A program made the position numbers and the translations under genes. The notes under the pieces were generated by a model. The model worked only from the letters and a program-made list of their open reading frames with translations, was not told the DNA's origin and did no database searches. Of a stretch of 64,000 nt of DNA, positions 1-8,223 are shown in pieces (the first letter of the stretch is position 1; every line of letters begins with the position of its first letter). The stretch comes from Massilia sp. PAMC28688 (GTDB lineage Bacteria; Pseudomonadota; Gammaproteobacteria; Burkholderiales; Burkholderiaceae_D). The stretch spans positions 3,782,001-3,846,000 of the forward strand of contig NZ_CP080378.1 in NCBI RefSeq assembly GCF_019443445.1. Reading direction: 5' to 3'.

Positions 1-302
1 TCAAGGCCAAGCGCTTTGGCGTGTTCAAGGATCCGGTACTGGGCACCGTGCCGGTCAACTTCCTGTCCAGCGCGGACACCACCGGCGGCAACTCGGGTTC
101 GGCCGTGATGAACAAGCGCGGCGAACTGGTGGGCCTGAACTTTGACTCGACCTATGAGTCGATCACCAAGGACTGGTACTTCGACAGCGCCATCACGCGC
201 GCCATTCACGTCGACATCCGCTACATGCTGTGGGTGATGAAGGAAGTCGACCAGGCCGACAACCTGCTCAAGGAAATGACCATCAAGTACCCGCGCAAGT
301 AG
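1..302 (+). CDS. S46 family serine peptidase (dipeptidyl-peptidase 7/11 type), C-terminal fragment
   Basis: Only the last ~100 codons lie in the window; the gene enters from the left edge in the frame beginning at base 3. The fragment carries TGGNSGS, which contains the nucleophile Ser of the chymotrypsin-like S46 fold, followed by the conserved GELVGLNFD stretch and the terminal RAIHVDIRYMLWVMKEVD block that is diagnostic of DPP7/DPP11. Family members are periplasmic or exported exopeptidases that release dipeptides from the N-terminus of peptides. An in-frame ATG at 21 is internal, not the start. Substrate preference (hydrophobic versus Asp/Glu at P1) cannot be judged from this part. A strong terminator follows the stop. 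Confidence 0.88.
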   Translation, partial: KAKRFGVFKDPVLGTVPVNFLSSADTTGGNSGSAVMNKRGELVGLNFDSTYESITKDWYFDSAITRAIHVDIRYMLWVMKEVDQADNLLKEMTIKYPRK

Positions 303-336
303 GTCACTGGACCGGTAGCTACGCCTACCGACCGAC

Positions 337-377
337 AACGCCGCCTCGCGCAAATTGCCGGGGCGGCGTTTTTTTTG
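337..377 (+). terminator. Rho-independent terminator after the S46 peptidase gene
   Basis: AACGCCGCC (337-345) pairs perfectly with GGCGGCGTT (362-370), and the second arm runs into a tract of eight T (369-376). It ends the peptidase transcript before the pnuC-nadR pair. Confidence 0.9.
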
Positions 378-422
378 TTGTCGCTTCCGTTACAATAGCT
401 GGCCCCAGCCTTCAGGAATCCC

Positions 423-1019
423 ATGAACGACCCGATCGACCTTTTCGGCATCACCACGTCCTCCCTCGAACTGATCTCGTTCGTGCTGGCCGTCATCACG
501 GTGGTGCTCAACATCCGCCGCGTGCATTGGGCGTGGCTGTTTTCGATCGTGTCGTCGGCTACCTACGGCGTCGTGTTCTATCAGTCGCTCCTGTATGGCG
601 GCGCGGCCCTGCAGGTGGTGTTCATCGTGGTGTCGGTATGGGGCTGGCACCAGTGGCTGCACGGCGGCGACAAGCATGACCTGCTGCCGGTTACCCGTTC
701 AAGCAAGCAGGTGCTGCTGTGGGCGGGCGCTGCGTGGGCGGTGGGCTTTGTGCTGATTGCCGGCTTCCTGGACCACTATACCGATACCGATGTGCCGTAT
801 CCGGAAGGATTCCTGACGGCGGGCAGCCTGGTTGGGCAGCTGCTGCTGGCGCGTAAAAAGGTGGAAAACTGGATCGTCTGGATCATCGTGGACGTGCTGT
901 ACGTGGGCCTGTTTGTGTTCAAGGGCCTCAACCTGACCGCGGTGCTGTATGCCGTCTTCGTGGTGCTGGCCTCGATTGGCCTGTCAACCTGGTACCGTCA
1001 CTCCAGCGACAAACCATGA
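423..1019 (+). CDS. pnuC: PnuC-family nicotinamide riboside/NMN transporter
   Basis: This 198-residue, highly hydrophobic protein has about seven membrane segments, which is the PnuC size and topology. Recognisable family features are the N-terminal SFVLAVITVVLNIRR, the WGWHQW stretch in the middle and the late NWIVWIIVDVLYVGLF helix; aromatic residues in these helices line the substrate site in known PnuC structures. PnuC imports nicotinamide riboside by facilitated diffusion, and a cytoplasmic kinase then traps the substrate. The stop overlaps the start of the next gene (ATGA at 1016-1019), and that gene encodes just such a kinase, so the pair is a two-gene salvage operon. A weak TACAAT -10 lies at 391-396. 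Confidence 0.93.
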   Translation: MNDPIDLFGITTSSLELISFVLAVITVVLNIRRVHWAWLFSIVSSATYGVVFYQSLLYGGAALQVVFIVVSVWGWHQWLHGGDKHDLLPVTRSSKQVLLWAGAAWAVGFVLIAGFLDHYTDTDVPYPEGFLTAGSLVGQLLLARKKVENWIVWIIVDVLYVGLFVFKGLNLTAVLYAVFVVLASIGLSTWYRHSSDKP

Positions 1020-1534
1020 GCGCTGTCGCGCGGGTAGCGATCCTGGGCGCGGAATCGTCGGGCAAATCCACGCTGGCCGAGGCGCTGGCCAGGCGCTACG
1101 ACACGCTGTGGGTGCCCGAATACCTGCGCGAGTTCGTCGACCGCGAGGGCCGGGTACCGTTCGAGCAGGACCAGTACGGCATTGCGCGGGTCCAGATGGA
1201 GCGCGAGGACGCGGCCGCGGCGCACGCCAATCGCTTCCTGTTCTGCGACACCACGCCGCTGATGACGGCGCTGTACAGCCGCTGGTACTGGGGGCGGGTC
1301 GATGACGAGCTGGCGCAGCTGGCGCTGCGCCACGACTACGCCTATACGCTGGTGACGGCGCCCGACACCCCATGGCAGGCCGACGGCCTGCAGCGCGAAT
1401 CGGAGCAGGTGCGGCAACAGGTCCACGAGCAGGTGATCGAGCGGCTGGCCGAGCGCGGCATCGCGTACCAGCTCGTCGGCGGCAGCCTGCCGGAGCGCAT
1501 CCTGCAGGCCGGGCGCTACATCCGGGCAGACTGA
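1016..1534 (+). CDS. NadR-like AAA-family ATPase (ribosylnicotinamide kinase domain)
   Basis: This 172-residue protein matches only the C-terminal kinase domain of NadR. Walker A is GAESSGKST at residues 11-19. The VPEYLREFV and FEQDQYGIAR stretches, and the FCDTTPLMTALYSRWYWG block with its Walker-B-like Asp, are typical of nicotinamide riboside kinase. The expected reaction is phosphorylation of nicotinamide riboside to NMN with ATP. The N-terminal helix-turn-helix and the NMN adenylyltransferase domain of enterobacterial NadR are absent, so it is a stand-alone kinase. Overlap with pnuC supports coupled uptake and phosphorylation. It ends 14 bases from the convergent TonB receptor gene. Confidence 0.88.
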   Translation: MSAVARVAILGAESSGKSTLAEALARRYDTLWVPEYLREFVDREGRVPFEQDQYGIARVQMEREDAAAAHANRFLFCDTTPLMTALYSRWYWGRVDDELAQLALRHDYAYTLVTAPDTPWQADGLQRESEQVRQQVHEQVIERLAERGIAYQLVGGSLPERILQAGRYIRAD

Positions 1535-1548
1535 CGCCGCCCGGCGCC

Positions 1549-3663
1549 TTAGAAGTCGACCTGGGCCGACAGGCGTGCGCGGCGTGGCGCGCCCGGCAGC
1601 AGGTAGCCGCCCAGTTCCGGCGTGGCGTCGCGCCAGTAGAACTTGTCGGCCACGTTTTCCACGTGGGCGCGCAGCGTGGTGCGGTAGCCGCCGATGCGGG
1701 TGGCGTAGGCCGCGCCCAGGTCGATCACGTGGTAGCTCGGTACGAATACCAGGTTTTCGTCGTCAAACGCCTTTTTGCCGGCGTACTGCAGTACGCCCGT
1801 GAGCTTGAGGCCACTGACCGCGGGCACGGAATATTCCAGCAATGCGGTGCCCTTGAACGCCGGGACGTTGGCGGTGCGCTTGCCATCGAACAGGGCGCTG
1901 CCCGAACCGCTGGTGCGGGTGTGCAGCGCCATGGCCGATACGCTGTAGTAGAGATCGCGCGTGGCCTTGCCCTGGGCCGCCAGCTCGATGCCGCGGTGGG
2001 TCTGTTCACCGGCGCGGACATAGTAATTGTCGGCGTTGGTCAGCTCCTTGCCGCGCTTGAGTTCGAACAGGGCGCCGGTCAGGGTCACGTTGTCGTTGAC
2101 GACGCCCTTCATGCCCAGTTCCAGCTGCTTGGAGCGGCTGGGTGCCAGCACACCTTGCGCGGTGCGATAGTTCAGGGTGCCAAACGGCGCTTCGCCGCCG
2201 TACTCCATGCCATGGGCAACGGTGCCGTACACGATCCAGTCGGTTGCCGGACTGTACACCACCGACAGGTTGGGCAGGGTGAAGCTGGCCTTGTAGTCCG
2301 GGCCGCGCTTGATCGTCACGTGGCGCGCGCCGGCATGCACCGTCAGTTCCGGCGTGAGTGTCATCACGTCCTGCACGAAGGCGGCGCGCTCGGTGTCGTG
2401 GCGCTGTTCGATGACGTCGCCGGTGCGGGGATTGCCAGGCGCCGGTGGCACGATGCGGTTGCGGTAGATGTTGCTGGCGCCGGCGTAGTCGTACACATAG
2501 TCGCCGTAGTACTCGCGCCGTTCCATGTCGGCATAGCCAAATGCCAGTTCATGCTTGATGCCGCCGCTGCGCACGGTACCCTGCACGAGTGCCTGGCTCC
2601 CGAACGGCGTCTTGCGCTCGCCTTCGCTCTGGTAGTCGTACACGTCGTAGTCGCCATTGCTGCAGTACCCGGGATAGAAGCCGTCCCCTTCTTCCGAGCA
2701 GCCGTAGGGGAAGGCAGTGTAGTCATCGCGCTTGAACTCGTGGCGGTTGGCTGCCACGGTGGCGCGCCAGGCATCGCTGATCCTGTACTCAAAGCGCAGG
2801 CCGATATTGGAGCTGATGGTCTCCACCGGACGGGTCCAGGGCTGGTCATTGAGCAGCGTGGCGGCCGACACGTTCGATGGCAGCGCCACGTTGCGAATCA
2901 GCTGGTAGCCGGGCGCGGTGATCTGGGACTTGTCCTGGTAGTCCATGTCCAGCTGCACCAGCGCCCGGTCCGACACCTGCCAGTCGAATGCCGCCGAGGC
3001 AAAGGTGCGCTCGCCGTCGGCACCCTTGACGTAAGGGCGCAGTTTTTCCGCCGCCGCGTTGAAGCGATAGCCGAAGCGCTTGTCGTCGAATCGTCCGCCC
3101 ACATCCACCGTGCCAAGCACGGTGCCGCGTTCGCGTACCTCGACGGTGACGGAACGCAGGTCGCTTCTGGTGGGCCGCTTGACGGCGTAATTGATGATGC
3201 CTCCCGGCCCCGTGACCCCGGCCTGCATGCCGGCCAGGCCCTTGAGGATTTCGATGCGCTCCTTGTTCTCGAGCGGGATCTGGGTGTCGTTGGAGATGGC
3301 GAAACCATCCTTGCGGTAGCTGGTGTTGTTATCGAGCTTGAAGCCGCGGATCGAAAACATCTCGGCATAGCCGACCGCGTTGTACGAGTCGCTCACGCTC
3401 GCTTCAAAACGGCTGGCGTCGCTGGTGTTGCGGATGTTCAGGTCCTGCATCTGCTCGCGCCCGATCGACAGGATCGAGGCCGGCGTCTTGAGCAGGGGGA
3501 CATCGGAAAAGCTGCCCACGCTGGCGCGGTCGGCGGCGATCCACTGACCGGTCACCACCACTTCCGTCATCGGCTGTTCGGTGGTCTGCGCCTGGGCGCA
3601 TGAAGAGAAAGCCTGGAAAACGGCCAGGGCGATGACGGTGTGCTGCAGTGATGGCGATGACAT
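1549..3663 (-). CDS. TonB-dependent outer-membrane receptor of the siderophore-receptor class, TPP-riboswitch controlled
   Basis: This is a 704-residue outer-membrane receptor. A signal peptide ends near AQAQT, a TonB-box-like TEVVVTG follows, then a plug domain (LLKTPASILSIGREQM, LAGMQAG, GPGGIINYAVKRPT), a 22-strand barrel and a terminal aromatic residue (AQVDF). By sequence it groups with ferric-siderophore receptors (FpvA/FhuE type). The leader, however, carries a TPP riboswitch at 3761-3842, so transport of thiamine or a thiamine precursor is the better functional guess. I chose the ATG at 3663 (MSSPSLQHT): it directly precedes the hydrophobic signal and has AAAGAG upstream. An in-frame start 13 codons earlier would lie in a hairpin and add a charged, non-signal extension. 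Confidence 0.9.
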   Translation of the reverse strand: MSSPSLQHTVIALAVFQAFSSCAQAQTTEQPMTEVVVTGQWIAADRASVGSFSDVPLLKTPASILSIGREQMQDLNIRNTSDASRFEASVSDSYNAVGYAEMFSIRGFKLDNNTSYRKDGFAISNDTQIPLENKERIEILKGLAGMQAGVTGPGGIINYAVKRPTRSDLRSVTVEVRERGTVLGTVDVGGRFDDKRFGYRFNAAAEKLRPYVKGADGERTFASAAFDWQVSDRALVQLDMDYQDKSQITAPGYQLIRNVALPSNVSAATLLNDQPWTRPVETISSNIGLRFEYRISDAWRATVAANRHEFKRDDYTAFPYGCSEEGDGFYPGYCSNGDYDVYDYQSEGERKTPFGSQALVQGTVRSGGIKHELAFGYADMERREYYGDYVYDYAGASNIYRNRIVPPAPGNPRTGDVIEQRHDTERAAFVQDVMTLTPELTVHAGARHVTIKRGPDYKASFTLPNLSVVYSPATDWIVYGTVAHGMEYGGEAPFGTLNYRTAQGVLAPSRSKQLELGMKGVVNDNVTLTGALFELKRGKELTNADNYYVRAGEQTHRGIELAAQGKATRDLYYSVSAMALHTRTSGSGSALFDGKRTANVPAFKGTALLEYSVPAVSGLKLTGVLQYAGKKAFDDENLVFVPSYHVIDLGAAYATRIGGYRTTLRAHVENVADKFYWRDATPELGGYLLPGAPRRARLSAQVDF

Positions 3664-3682
3664 AGTGTGCTCTTTTGGTCCC

Positions 3683-3700
3683 GCACCGGCGTGCCGGTGC
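3683..3700 (-). promoter_or_regulatory. GC-rich hairpin between riboswitch and receptor start
   Basis: The 18-base stretch is nearly self-complementary: GCACCGGC and GCCGGTGC separated by two bases. It sits 20 bases upstream of the receptor ATG and about 60 bases after the aptamer. No U-tract follows, so it is not a simple terminator. It could be part of the expression platform or affect access to the ribosome-binding site; that role is inference. Confidence 0.5.
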
Positions 3701-3760
3701 AATGCTTGAAAACAGCTGGGGCCAGACGGGGGAGGCGGTCAAAGGAGGGGAACTACTTTG

Positions 3761-3842
3761 CGCTTTCCTTCGCTGGCATTATCCAGATCAGGTACGAAGG
3801 GTATCTCTCACCCGGAAAAAACGTGTTCCAGGACCCCTAGCG
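3761..3842 (-). promoter_or_regulatory. TPP (thiamine pyrophosphate) riboswitch aptamer
   Basis: Read on the minus strand, the segment contains the THI-box landmarks in order: a GGGGTCC start, GGGTGAGA, ACCCTTCG, then ACCTGATCTGGATAATGCC and AGCGAAGG. The outer helix closes with CGCT (3842-3839) pairing AGCG (3764-3761). In known TPP riboswitches, ligand binding lowers expression of thiamine synthesis or uptake genes. The only gene downstream is the TonB receptor starting at 3663. A TAAAAT -10 candidate (3855-3850, minus strand) lies just before the aptamer. Confidence 0.93.
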
Positions 3843-3896
3843 AATGCAAATTTTATCACATGCGGGCAGCATGGCGCCGCCCGCCGCGCGGCGGCC

Positions 3897-5054
3897 CTAC
3901 AGGCTCGCCTCCAGCACCTTGCGGCTGACCTCGAGCGACACGTCGCGGTGTTCGCCCAGCTTGGTGTAGCGGTGCTTTTCAAGGTTGCCCAGCACCGCAT
4001 CGAGATGGCCGGCGCCGAGCTGGTAGTCGGCCAGGCGGGTCTTGACGCCCATTTGCTCGAAAAATGCCTGCATGCGCGCGATGGCGGCCTCGATGCGCTC
4101 GTCCTCGCTGCCGTCGCGAATGTCCCACACCCGCTCGGCGAACTGCAGCAGTTTGGCGCGCTTGGCGTCCTTGCGCTGGCGCAGCATGCTGGGCATGACG
4201 ACGGCCAGGGTCTGGGCGTGATCGAGGTTGTACAGGGCGGTCAGTTCGTGGCCAATCATGTGGGTGGCCCAGTCCTGCGGCACACCGGCGCCAATCAGGC
4301 CGTTCAGGGCCAGGGTGGCGCACCACATGACGTTGGCGCGTACCTGGTAGTCGTCGGGCGCGGACAGGGCCCTGGGGCCTTCTTCGATCAGCGTGAGCAG
4401 GATGCCTTCGGCAAAGCGGTCCTGCACCTTGGCGCCCACCGGATAGGTCATGTACTGCTCCATCACGTGGGCAAAGGCATCAACCACGCCATTGCCGACC
4501 TGGCGCGCGGGCAGCGAATAGGTCTTGCTGGGGTCGAGGATGGCAAACTTCGGGAACACCTTGCGGCTCATGAAGGCAAACTTTTCCTGGGTCGACTTGC
4601 GGGTGACGACACTGGAAGCATTCGTTTCCGATCCCGTCGCCGGCAGCGTGAGGATCACACCCAGGTCCATGGCCTCGCTCACGTTGCTGCCGTATTTTTC
4701 AAGAATGGTCCAGGGGTCGTCGGCCAGCAGGGCGCCGGCGGCGATGAACTTGGCGCCGTCAATCACGGAGCCGCCGCCGACGGCCAGCAGGAAGTCGATC
4801 TTTTCGGCCTTGACCTGTTCGATGGCGCGCATCAGCGTTTCGTAGCTGGGATTCGGTTCAACGCCGGAAAATTCGCTCACGTGGTGGCCCGCAAGCGCCG
4901 CCAGCACTTCGCTGTAGACGCCGTTTTGCTTGATGCTGCCGCCGCCGTAGACCAGCAGCACGCGCGCATTAGCCGGGACCAGCTTGGAGAGCGCGGCGAT
5001 CTGGCCCTGGCCAAACAGCACCTGGGTGGGATTGTAGAAGTCGAAATTGAGCAC
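3897..5054 (-). CDS. yqhD: Iron-containing (group III) alcohol dehydrogenase, YqhD type
   Basis: This 385-residue protein is almost exactly the size of E. coli YqhD and is alignable from the FDFYNPTQVLFG N-terminus on. The nucleotide-binding GGGS motif is at VGGGSVIDGAK. The metal-site region is visible as VVDAFAHVMEQY (Asp and His) and the later HMIGHELTALYNLDHAQ (two His). YqhD-type enzymes are NADPH-dependent aldehyde reductases that remove short-chain and lipid-peroxidation aldehydes in the cytoplasm. The gene is alone: the riboswitch leader of the receptor gene begins 55 bases downstream, and a SRPBCC gene lies upstream on the same strand. In enterobacteria YqhD is controlled by an adjacent AraC regulator; none is next to it here. 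Confidence 0.9.
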   Translation of the reverse strand: MLNFDFYNPTQVLFGQGQIAALSKLVPANARVLLVYGGGSIKQNGVYSEVLAALAGHHVSEFSGVEPNPSYETLMRAIEQVKAEKIDFLLAVGGGSVIDGAKFIAAGALLADDPWTILEKYGSNVSEAMDLGVILTLPATGSETNASSVVTRKSTQEKFAFMSRKVFPKFAILDPSKTYSLPARQVGNGVVDAFAHVMEQYMTYPVGAKVQDRFAEGILLTLIEEGPRALSAPDDYQVRANVMWCATLALNGLIGAGVPQDWATHMIGHELTALYNLDHAQTLAVVMPSMLRQRKDAKRAKLLQFAERVWDIRDGSEDERIEAAIARMQAFFEQMGVKTRLADYQLGAGHLDAVLGNLEKHRYTKLGEHRDVSLEVSRKVLEASL

Positions 5055-5128
5055 GGCGGATCCTTATGCGAGAGACGTAAGGCATCGATTATCGCTCAAT
5101 CGCGCGCGCACTGCCGGCGCCGGCGCCG

Positions 5129-5656
5129 CTAGCGCTCGGCAGCTGTCTTGAGCCGGACCAGGCCACGCTCGAAGTCGCGCCCGATCAGGGTATCCATGCT
5201 CATGAAAACGCTCATGACCTTGGAGACGAAGGGCATGGGCCCGGACATGGTCCAGACTACCTCGGTGCTGCCGTTGGCGCCATGCATGGCAAAGGTGGTC
5301 ATGTTCGTCACTGCCATGGGCTCCTTGAATGCGAGCTCGATCACGGCTCTCGAGGGCGGCGCGAATTCAATAATTTCCATCCGCCCGCGCCCGACATCGG
5401 AATTGCCGCTCCATTCATAGATGGCGCCCTTGCCGCTGGCCGGGCCGGCAAAGGTGCGCTGCATGGCCGGGTCGAGCTGTTCCCACGGCGACCAGCTTTG
5501 CCAGTTGCGAAAGTCGGCCACCAGGGCCATGATTTTTTCCGGTGGGGCATTGACGATAATGCGGCGTTCGACAGTGAAGCTGTCCGGCCTGGTGAGGGCA
5601 AGCGCCACGATCAGCGTCAATATCAGCACCAGCGCGATGGCGATCTTTTTCAGCAT
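5129..5656 (-). CDS. SRPBCC (START/Bet v 1-like) family protein with N-terminal membrane anchor
   Basis: This protein has 175 residues when begun at the ATG at 5656, which has AGGGG a few bases upstream; an earlier in-frame ATG lacks this. Residues 5-21 form one hydrophobic segment (IAIALVLILTLIVALAL) and likely anchor the protein. The rest has the polyketide-cyclase-like pattern: VERRIIVNAPPEKIMALVADFRNW near the start, then the WSPWEQLDP segment. The fold binds hydrophobic ligands, but family functions are diverse and the ligand here is unknown. It is followed downstream on the same strand by yqhD (75-base gap), so the two may share a transcript. Confidence 0.8.
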   Translation of the reverse strand: MLKKIAIALVLILTLIVALALTRPDSFTVERRIIVNAPPEKIMALVADFRNWQSWSPWEQLDPAMQRTFAGPASGKGAIYEWSGNSDVGRGRMEIIEFAPPSRAVIELAFKEPMAVTNMTTFAMHGANGSTEVVWTMSGPMPFVSKVMSVFMSMDTLIGRDFERGLVRLKTAAER

Positions 5657-5819
5657 GGTTGACCCCTGTGTTGTGTCGGAAAGCGCTGGCGTCCTACGCC
5701 ATGCGTGCCAATGAAGCGCCAAAGATTAGCACAGCGCCCCGGCGAACTGCGATCCGTGCGTTGCTTTGCCGCCGATTTGGAGTACGCTTGACGTATTCGT
5801 AACAAGCGCAGGAGATTGT

Positions 5820-6137
5820 ATGTCCAAACCCTATTCTGTCGAGCAGCCGGAACGCAGCGCCGTTGATGCCATGGACGGCATTGTTGCCCTGGAATTTGGC
5901 GCCGACTGGTGCGGCCACTGCAAGGCGGCACAGCCCCTGATCCAGGCGGCCCTGGGCGCTTACCCTTCCGTGCAGCATATCAAGGTGGAAGATGGGAGCG
6001 GACGCAAGCTGGGACGCTCCCTGCGGGTGAAACTTTGGCCCACCGTCGTGGTCTTACGCCAGGGACAGGAGCTGGCCCGTGTCGTGCGTCCGGCCGATGA
6101 AGAAGAAGTCCGGCGCGCGCTGGCAACGGCCGACTAG
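5820..6137 (+). CDS. Thioredoxin-family protein (CGHC active site)
   Basis: This 105-residue cytoplasmic thioredoxin-fold protein has the redox motif W30-C-G-H-C34-K, within EFGADWCGHCK. The cis-proline segment is KLWPTVVVL near residue 77. The CGHC dipeptide is typical of disulfide isomerases and many bacterial thioredoxin-like reductases rather than canonical CGPC thioredoxin. The ATG at 5820 is preceded by AGGAGA and is preferred over an in-frame ATG 18 codons upstream, which would add a poorly matching extension. No signal peptide is visible. The specific partner is unknown. Confidence 0.85.
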   Translation: MSKPYSVEQPERSAVDAMDGIVALEFGADWCGHCKAAQPLIQAALGAYPSVQHIKVEDGSGRKLGRSLRVKLWPTVVVLRQGQELARVVRPADEEEVRRALATAD

Positions 6138-6385
6138 GGTCCCCTGCAGCGGCCGCCGAGCTGACCCGGACTGCTCTCAAGCCCTGCGAGCCCGCTCCGG
6201 CTTGCGGCTGGCGCAATACGTGCAGCGCCACGTCGTGGCAAGGTGTGCCAAGGCCCGTGCTGGTAAGTAAACACTGGATTTCGCTGTCCAAAAAATACTA
6301 ACAGTGTCAGTACGCCATTTTATGTTACTCTTCGGAAAGTTGACTTTGCGGTACCCGACAGATAACAAGCCCCAGGGATGCCATT

Positions 6386-6709
6386 ATGATTTTTGCCGCT
6401 GACACAGAAGAACGCACCTTGCATGTGTTCCCCGATTCGCTCACTGCCGCCTCCTACTGCGACGGTCTCGATGCCGAAGGCATGCTGTTCTGGGACGACC
6501 GGGGCCAGCCCCTGGAACCGGAATTCGATGTCCCCAACAGGCACGGCCTGTTCACCTCCAAGAGCGGGGTCTACCACCTGGTGCCGGCCACCAGTGCCGA
6601 CCTGGCGCCCCTGGCCGAGGTGCTTGACGAGGTCAGGCAGGTGGTGGGCGAGATTCCCTACAATACAATCGCGGGCGTGCAGCAGTACCTGCGCTCCCCG
6701 CCGCCTTAG
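6386..6709 (+). CDS. Hypothetical acidic protein
   Basis: This 107-residue soluble, acidic protein has no motif I recognise. It begins MIFAADTEERTLHVFPD, contains FWDDRGQPLEPEF and YHLVPATSADLAPLAEVLDEV, and ends in a proline-rich tail. Its codon use is like its neighbours and it has a plausible GGG-containing ribosome site, so it is probably a real gene. The 248 bases before it (6138-6385) hold no gene I can support. It lies directly upstream of the monooxygenase gene (29-base gap), but a functional link is not evident. Confidence 0.6.
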   Translation: MIFAADTEERTLHVFPDSLTAASYCDGLDAEGMLFWDDRGQPLEPEFDVPNRHGLFTSKSGVYHLVPATSADLAPLAEVLDEVRQVVGEIPYNTIAGVQQYLRSPPP

Positions 6710-6738
6710 TCCGCTCCCGCCGTGACTTGCGCGGGTTC

Positions 6739-8202
6739 ATGACGGGGGCAGCGGCCAAGGCTCGCCAGGGCCAGTACGACGTCGTGATCGTGGGCAGCGG
6801 CTTTGCCGGGCTGTGCATGGGCGTGCGCCTCAAGCAGGCCGGCATCGACAATTTTGTCATCCTCGAGCGCGACGCGGCGTTTGGCGGCACCTGGCGCGCC
6901 AACCACTATCCCGGCTGCGCAGTCGACATTCCCAGCCACCTGTACTCCTTTTCGTTCGCACAGAACGCGCAGTGGACGCGCCGCTATGCACGGCGCGAGG
7001 AACTGCTGGCCTATACCCGACAGGTCGCCCGTGATTTTGACCTTGAGCGCCACATCATTACAGGCGCCGCACTGCATAGCGCACGCTATGTGGAGCAAGA
7101 CCATGGCTGGCGTCTGGAGACGGCGGCGGGCGCAATGAACGCCCGGTGCGTGGTGGCGGCAACGGGATCGCTGAACCGTCCTGCCATTCCGCCCCTGCCA
7201 GGGCTCGATAGCTTTGCCGGTACGGCCTTCCATTCCGCGCGCTGGAACCACGCCGCCGACTTGCGCGGCAAGCGCGTGGCGGTGATCGGCACCGGTGCCA
7301 GTGCCGTCCAGTTCATCCCCGAGATCGTGGGCCAGGTTGCGCGGCTGGACCTGTACCAGCGCAGCGCCCCATGGGTGCTGCCGCGGCCCGACCGCGCCAT
7401 CAGCGCCCTTGAGCAGCGCCTGCTGGCGCGCTCGCCCCTGCTGCAGCGCTTCTACCGCCTGCTGGTGTACCTGCACCACGAGTCGCGCGCCGCCTGGTAT
7501 GTACACGCGCCGTGGATGCTCAAGGCAGCCCAGTCGATGGCGCGGCGCCACCTGCACGCACAGGTGCGCGATCCGGCGCTGCGCGCGCGCCTGACGCCCA
7601 ACTATGCGCTCGGCTGCAAGCGGGTGCTGCTGATGAATACCTACTACCCGGCCCTGGCGCAGGCGCATGTGAACGTCATCACCGATCCCATCGCGCAGGT
7701 GCGTACGCACAGCATCGTCAGCGGCGGCCGGGTGCGCGACGTCGATGTCATCATCTTCGGCACAGGCTTTGATGTCGAGCAGGCTGCCACGCCGGCGCAG
7801 GTGCAGGGACGGGGCGGTACGTTGTTGTCTGAAGGCGGCAAGCAGGCTTACAAGGGCTGCACCGTGGCCGGCTTTCCCAACTTTTTCCTGATCGCGGGGC
7901 CCAACACGGGCCTGGGCCACAATTCGATGATCTACATGATCGAGTCGGGGGCCCATTACGTGCTGCAGGCACTGCTGCACATGCGCGCGCGCGGCCTGCA
8001 GTCTGTGGAAGTGAAGGAAGCGGCGCAGCGCCGCTACAACCAGCAGTTGCAGCAGCGCCTGAAAGGCACCGTATGGAGCAGTGGCTGCCGCAGCTGGTAC
8101 CTGGACAAGGAAGGCCGCAACTTTACGCTGTGGCCCGGTTTCACGTTCACCTATCGGCGCCTGACGCGGCGCTTCGACGCGGACAATTACGACGTGACGT
8201 AG
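6739..8202 (+). CDS. Flavin-dependent monooxygenase, Baeyer-Villiger type
   Basis: This 487-residue FAD/NADPH enzyme has a first Rossmann motif GSGFAG at residues 19-24, then AFGGTW, and a second Rossmann motif GTGASA. The signature FxGxxxHxxxW is present as FAGTAFHSARW (residues 159-169), the fingerprint that separates Baeyer-Villiger monooxygenases from other FMOs. Such enzymes insert oxygen next to ketones to form esters or lactones, or oxidise N/S groups. The start is uncertain: I took ATG 6739, which puts the first strand close to the N-terminus; TTG 6727 is possible. Neither has a strong ribosome site. No degradative genes accompany it, so the substrate is unknown. Confidence 0.87.
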   Translation: MTGAAAKARQGQYDVVIVGSGFAGLCMGVRLKQAGIDNFVILERDAAFGGTWRANHYPGCAVDIPSHLYSFSFAQNAQWTRRYARREELLAYTRQVARDFDLERHIITGAALHSARYVEQDHGWRLETAAGAMNARCVVAATGSLNRPAIPPLPGLDSFAGTAFHSARWNHAADLRGKRVAVIGTGASAVQFIPEIVGQVARLDLYQRSAPWVLPRPDRAISALEQRLLARSPLLQRFYRLLVYLHHESRAAWYVHAPWMLKAAQSMARRHLHAQVRDPALRARLTPNYALGCKRVLLMNTYYPALAQAHVNVITDPIAQVRTHSIVSGGRVRDVDVIIFGTGFDVEQAATPAQVQGRGGTLLSEGGKQAYKGCTVAGFPNFFLIAGPNTGLGHNSMIYMIESGAHYVLQALLHMRARGLQSVEVKEAAQRRYNQQLQQRLKGTVWSSGCRSWYLDKEGRNFTLWPGFTFTYRRLTRRFDADNYDVT

Positions 8203-8223
8203 CGGGGCGGCGCTGCGCTGCTC

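Noticed and set aside
1372..3603. A 743-codon plus-strand frame opposite the TonB receptor
   Set aside because: It mirrors a well-supported receptor gene on the other strand, has His/Val-Ala-Gly-rich antisense composition and no recognisable domain.
3664..3702. Earlier start for the TonB receptor
   Set aside because: It would place the start in the GC hairpin and put charged residues before the signal peptide; the ATG at 3663 has a better ribosome site.
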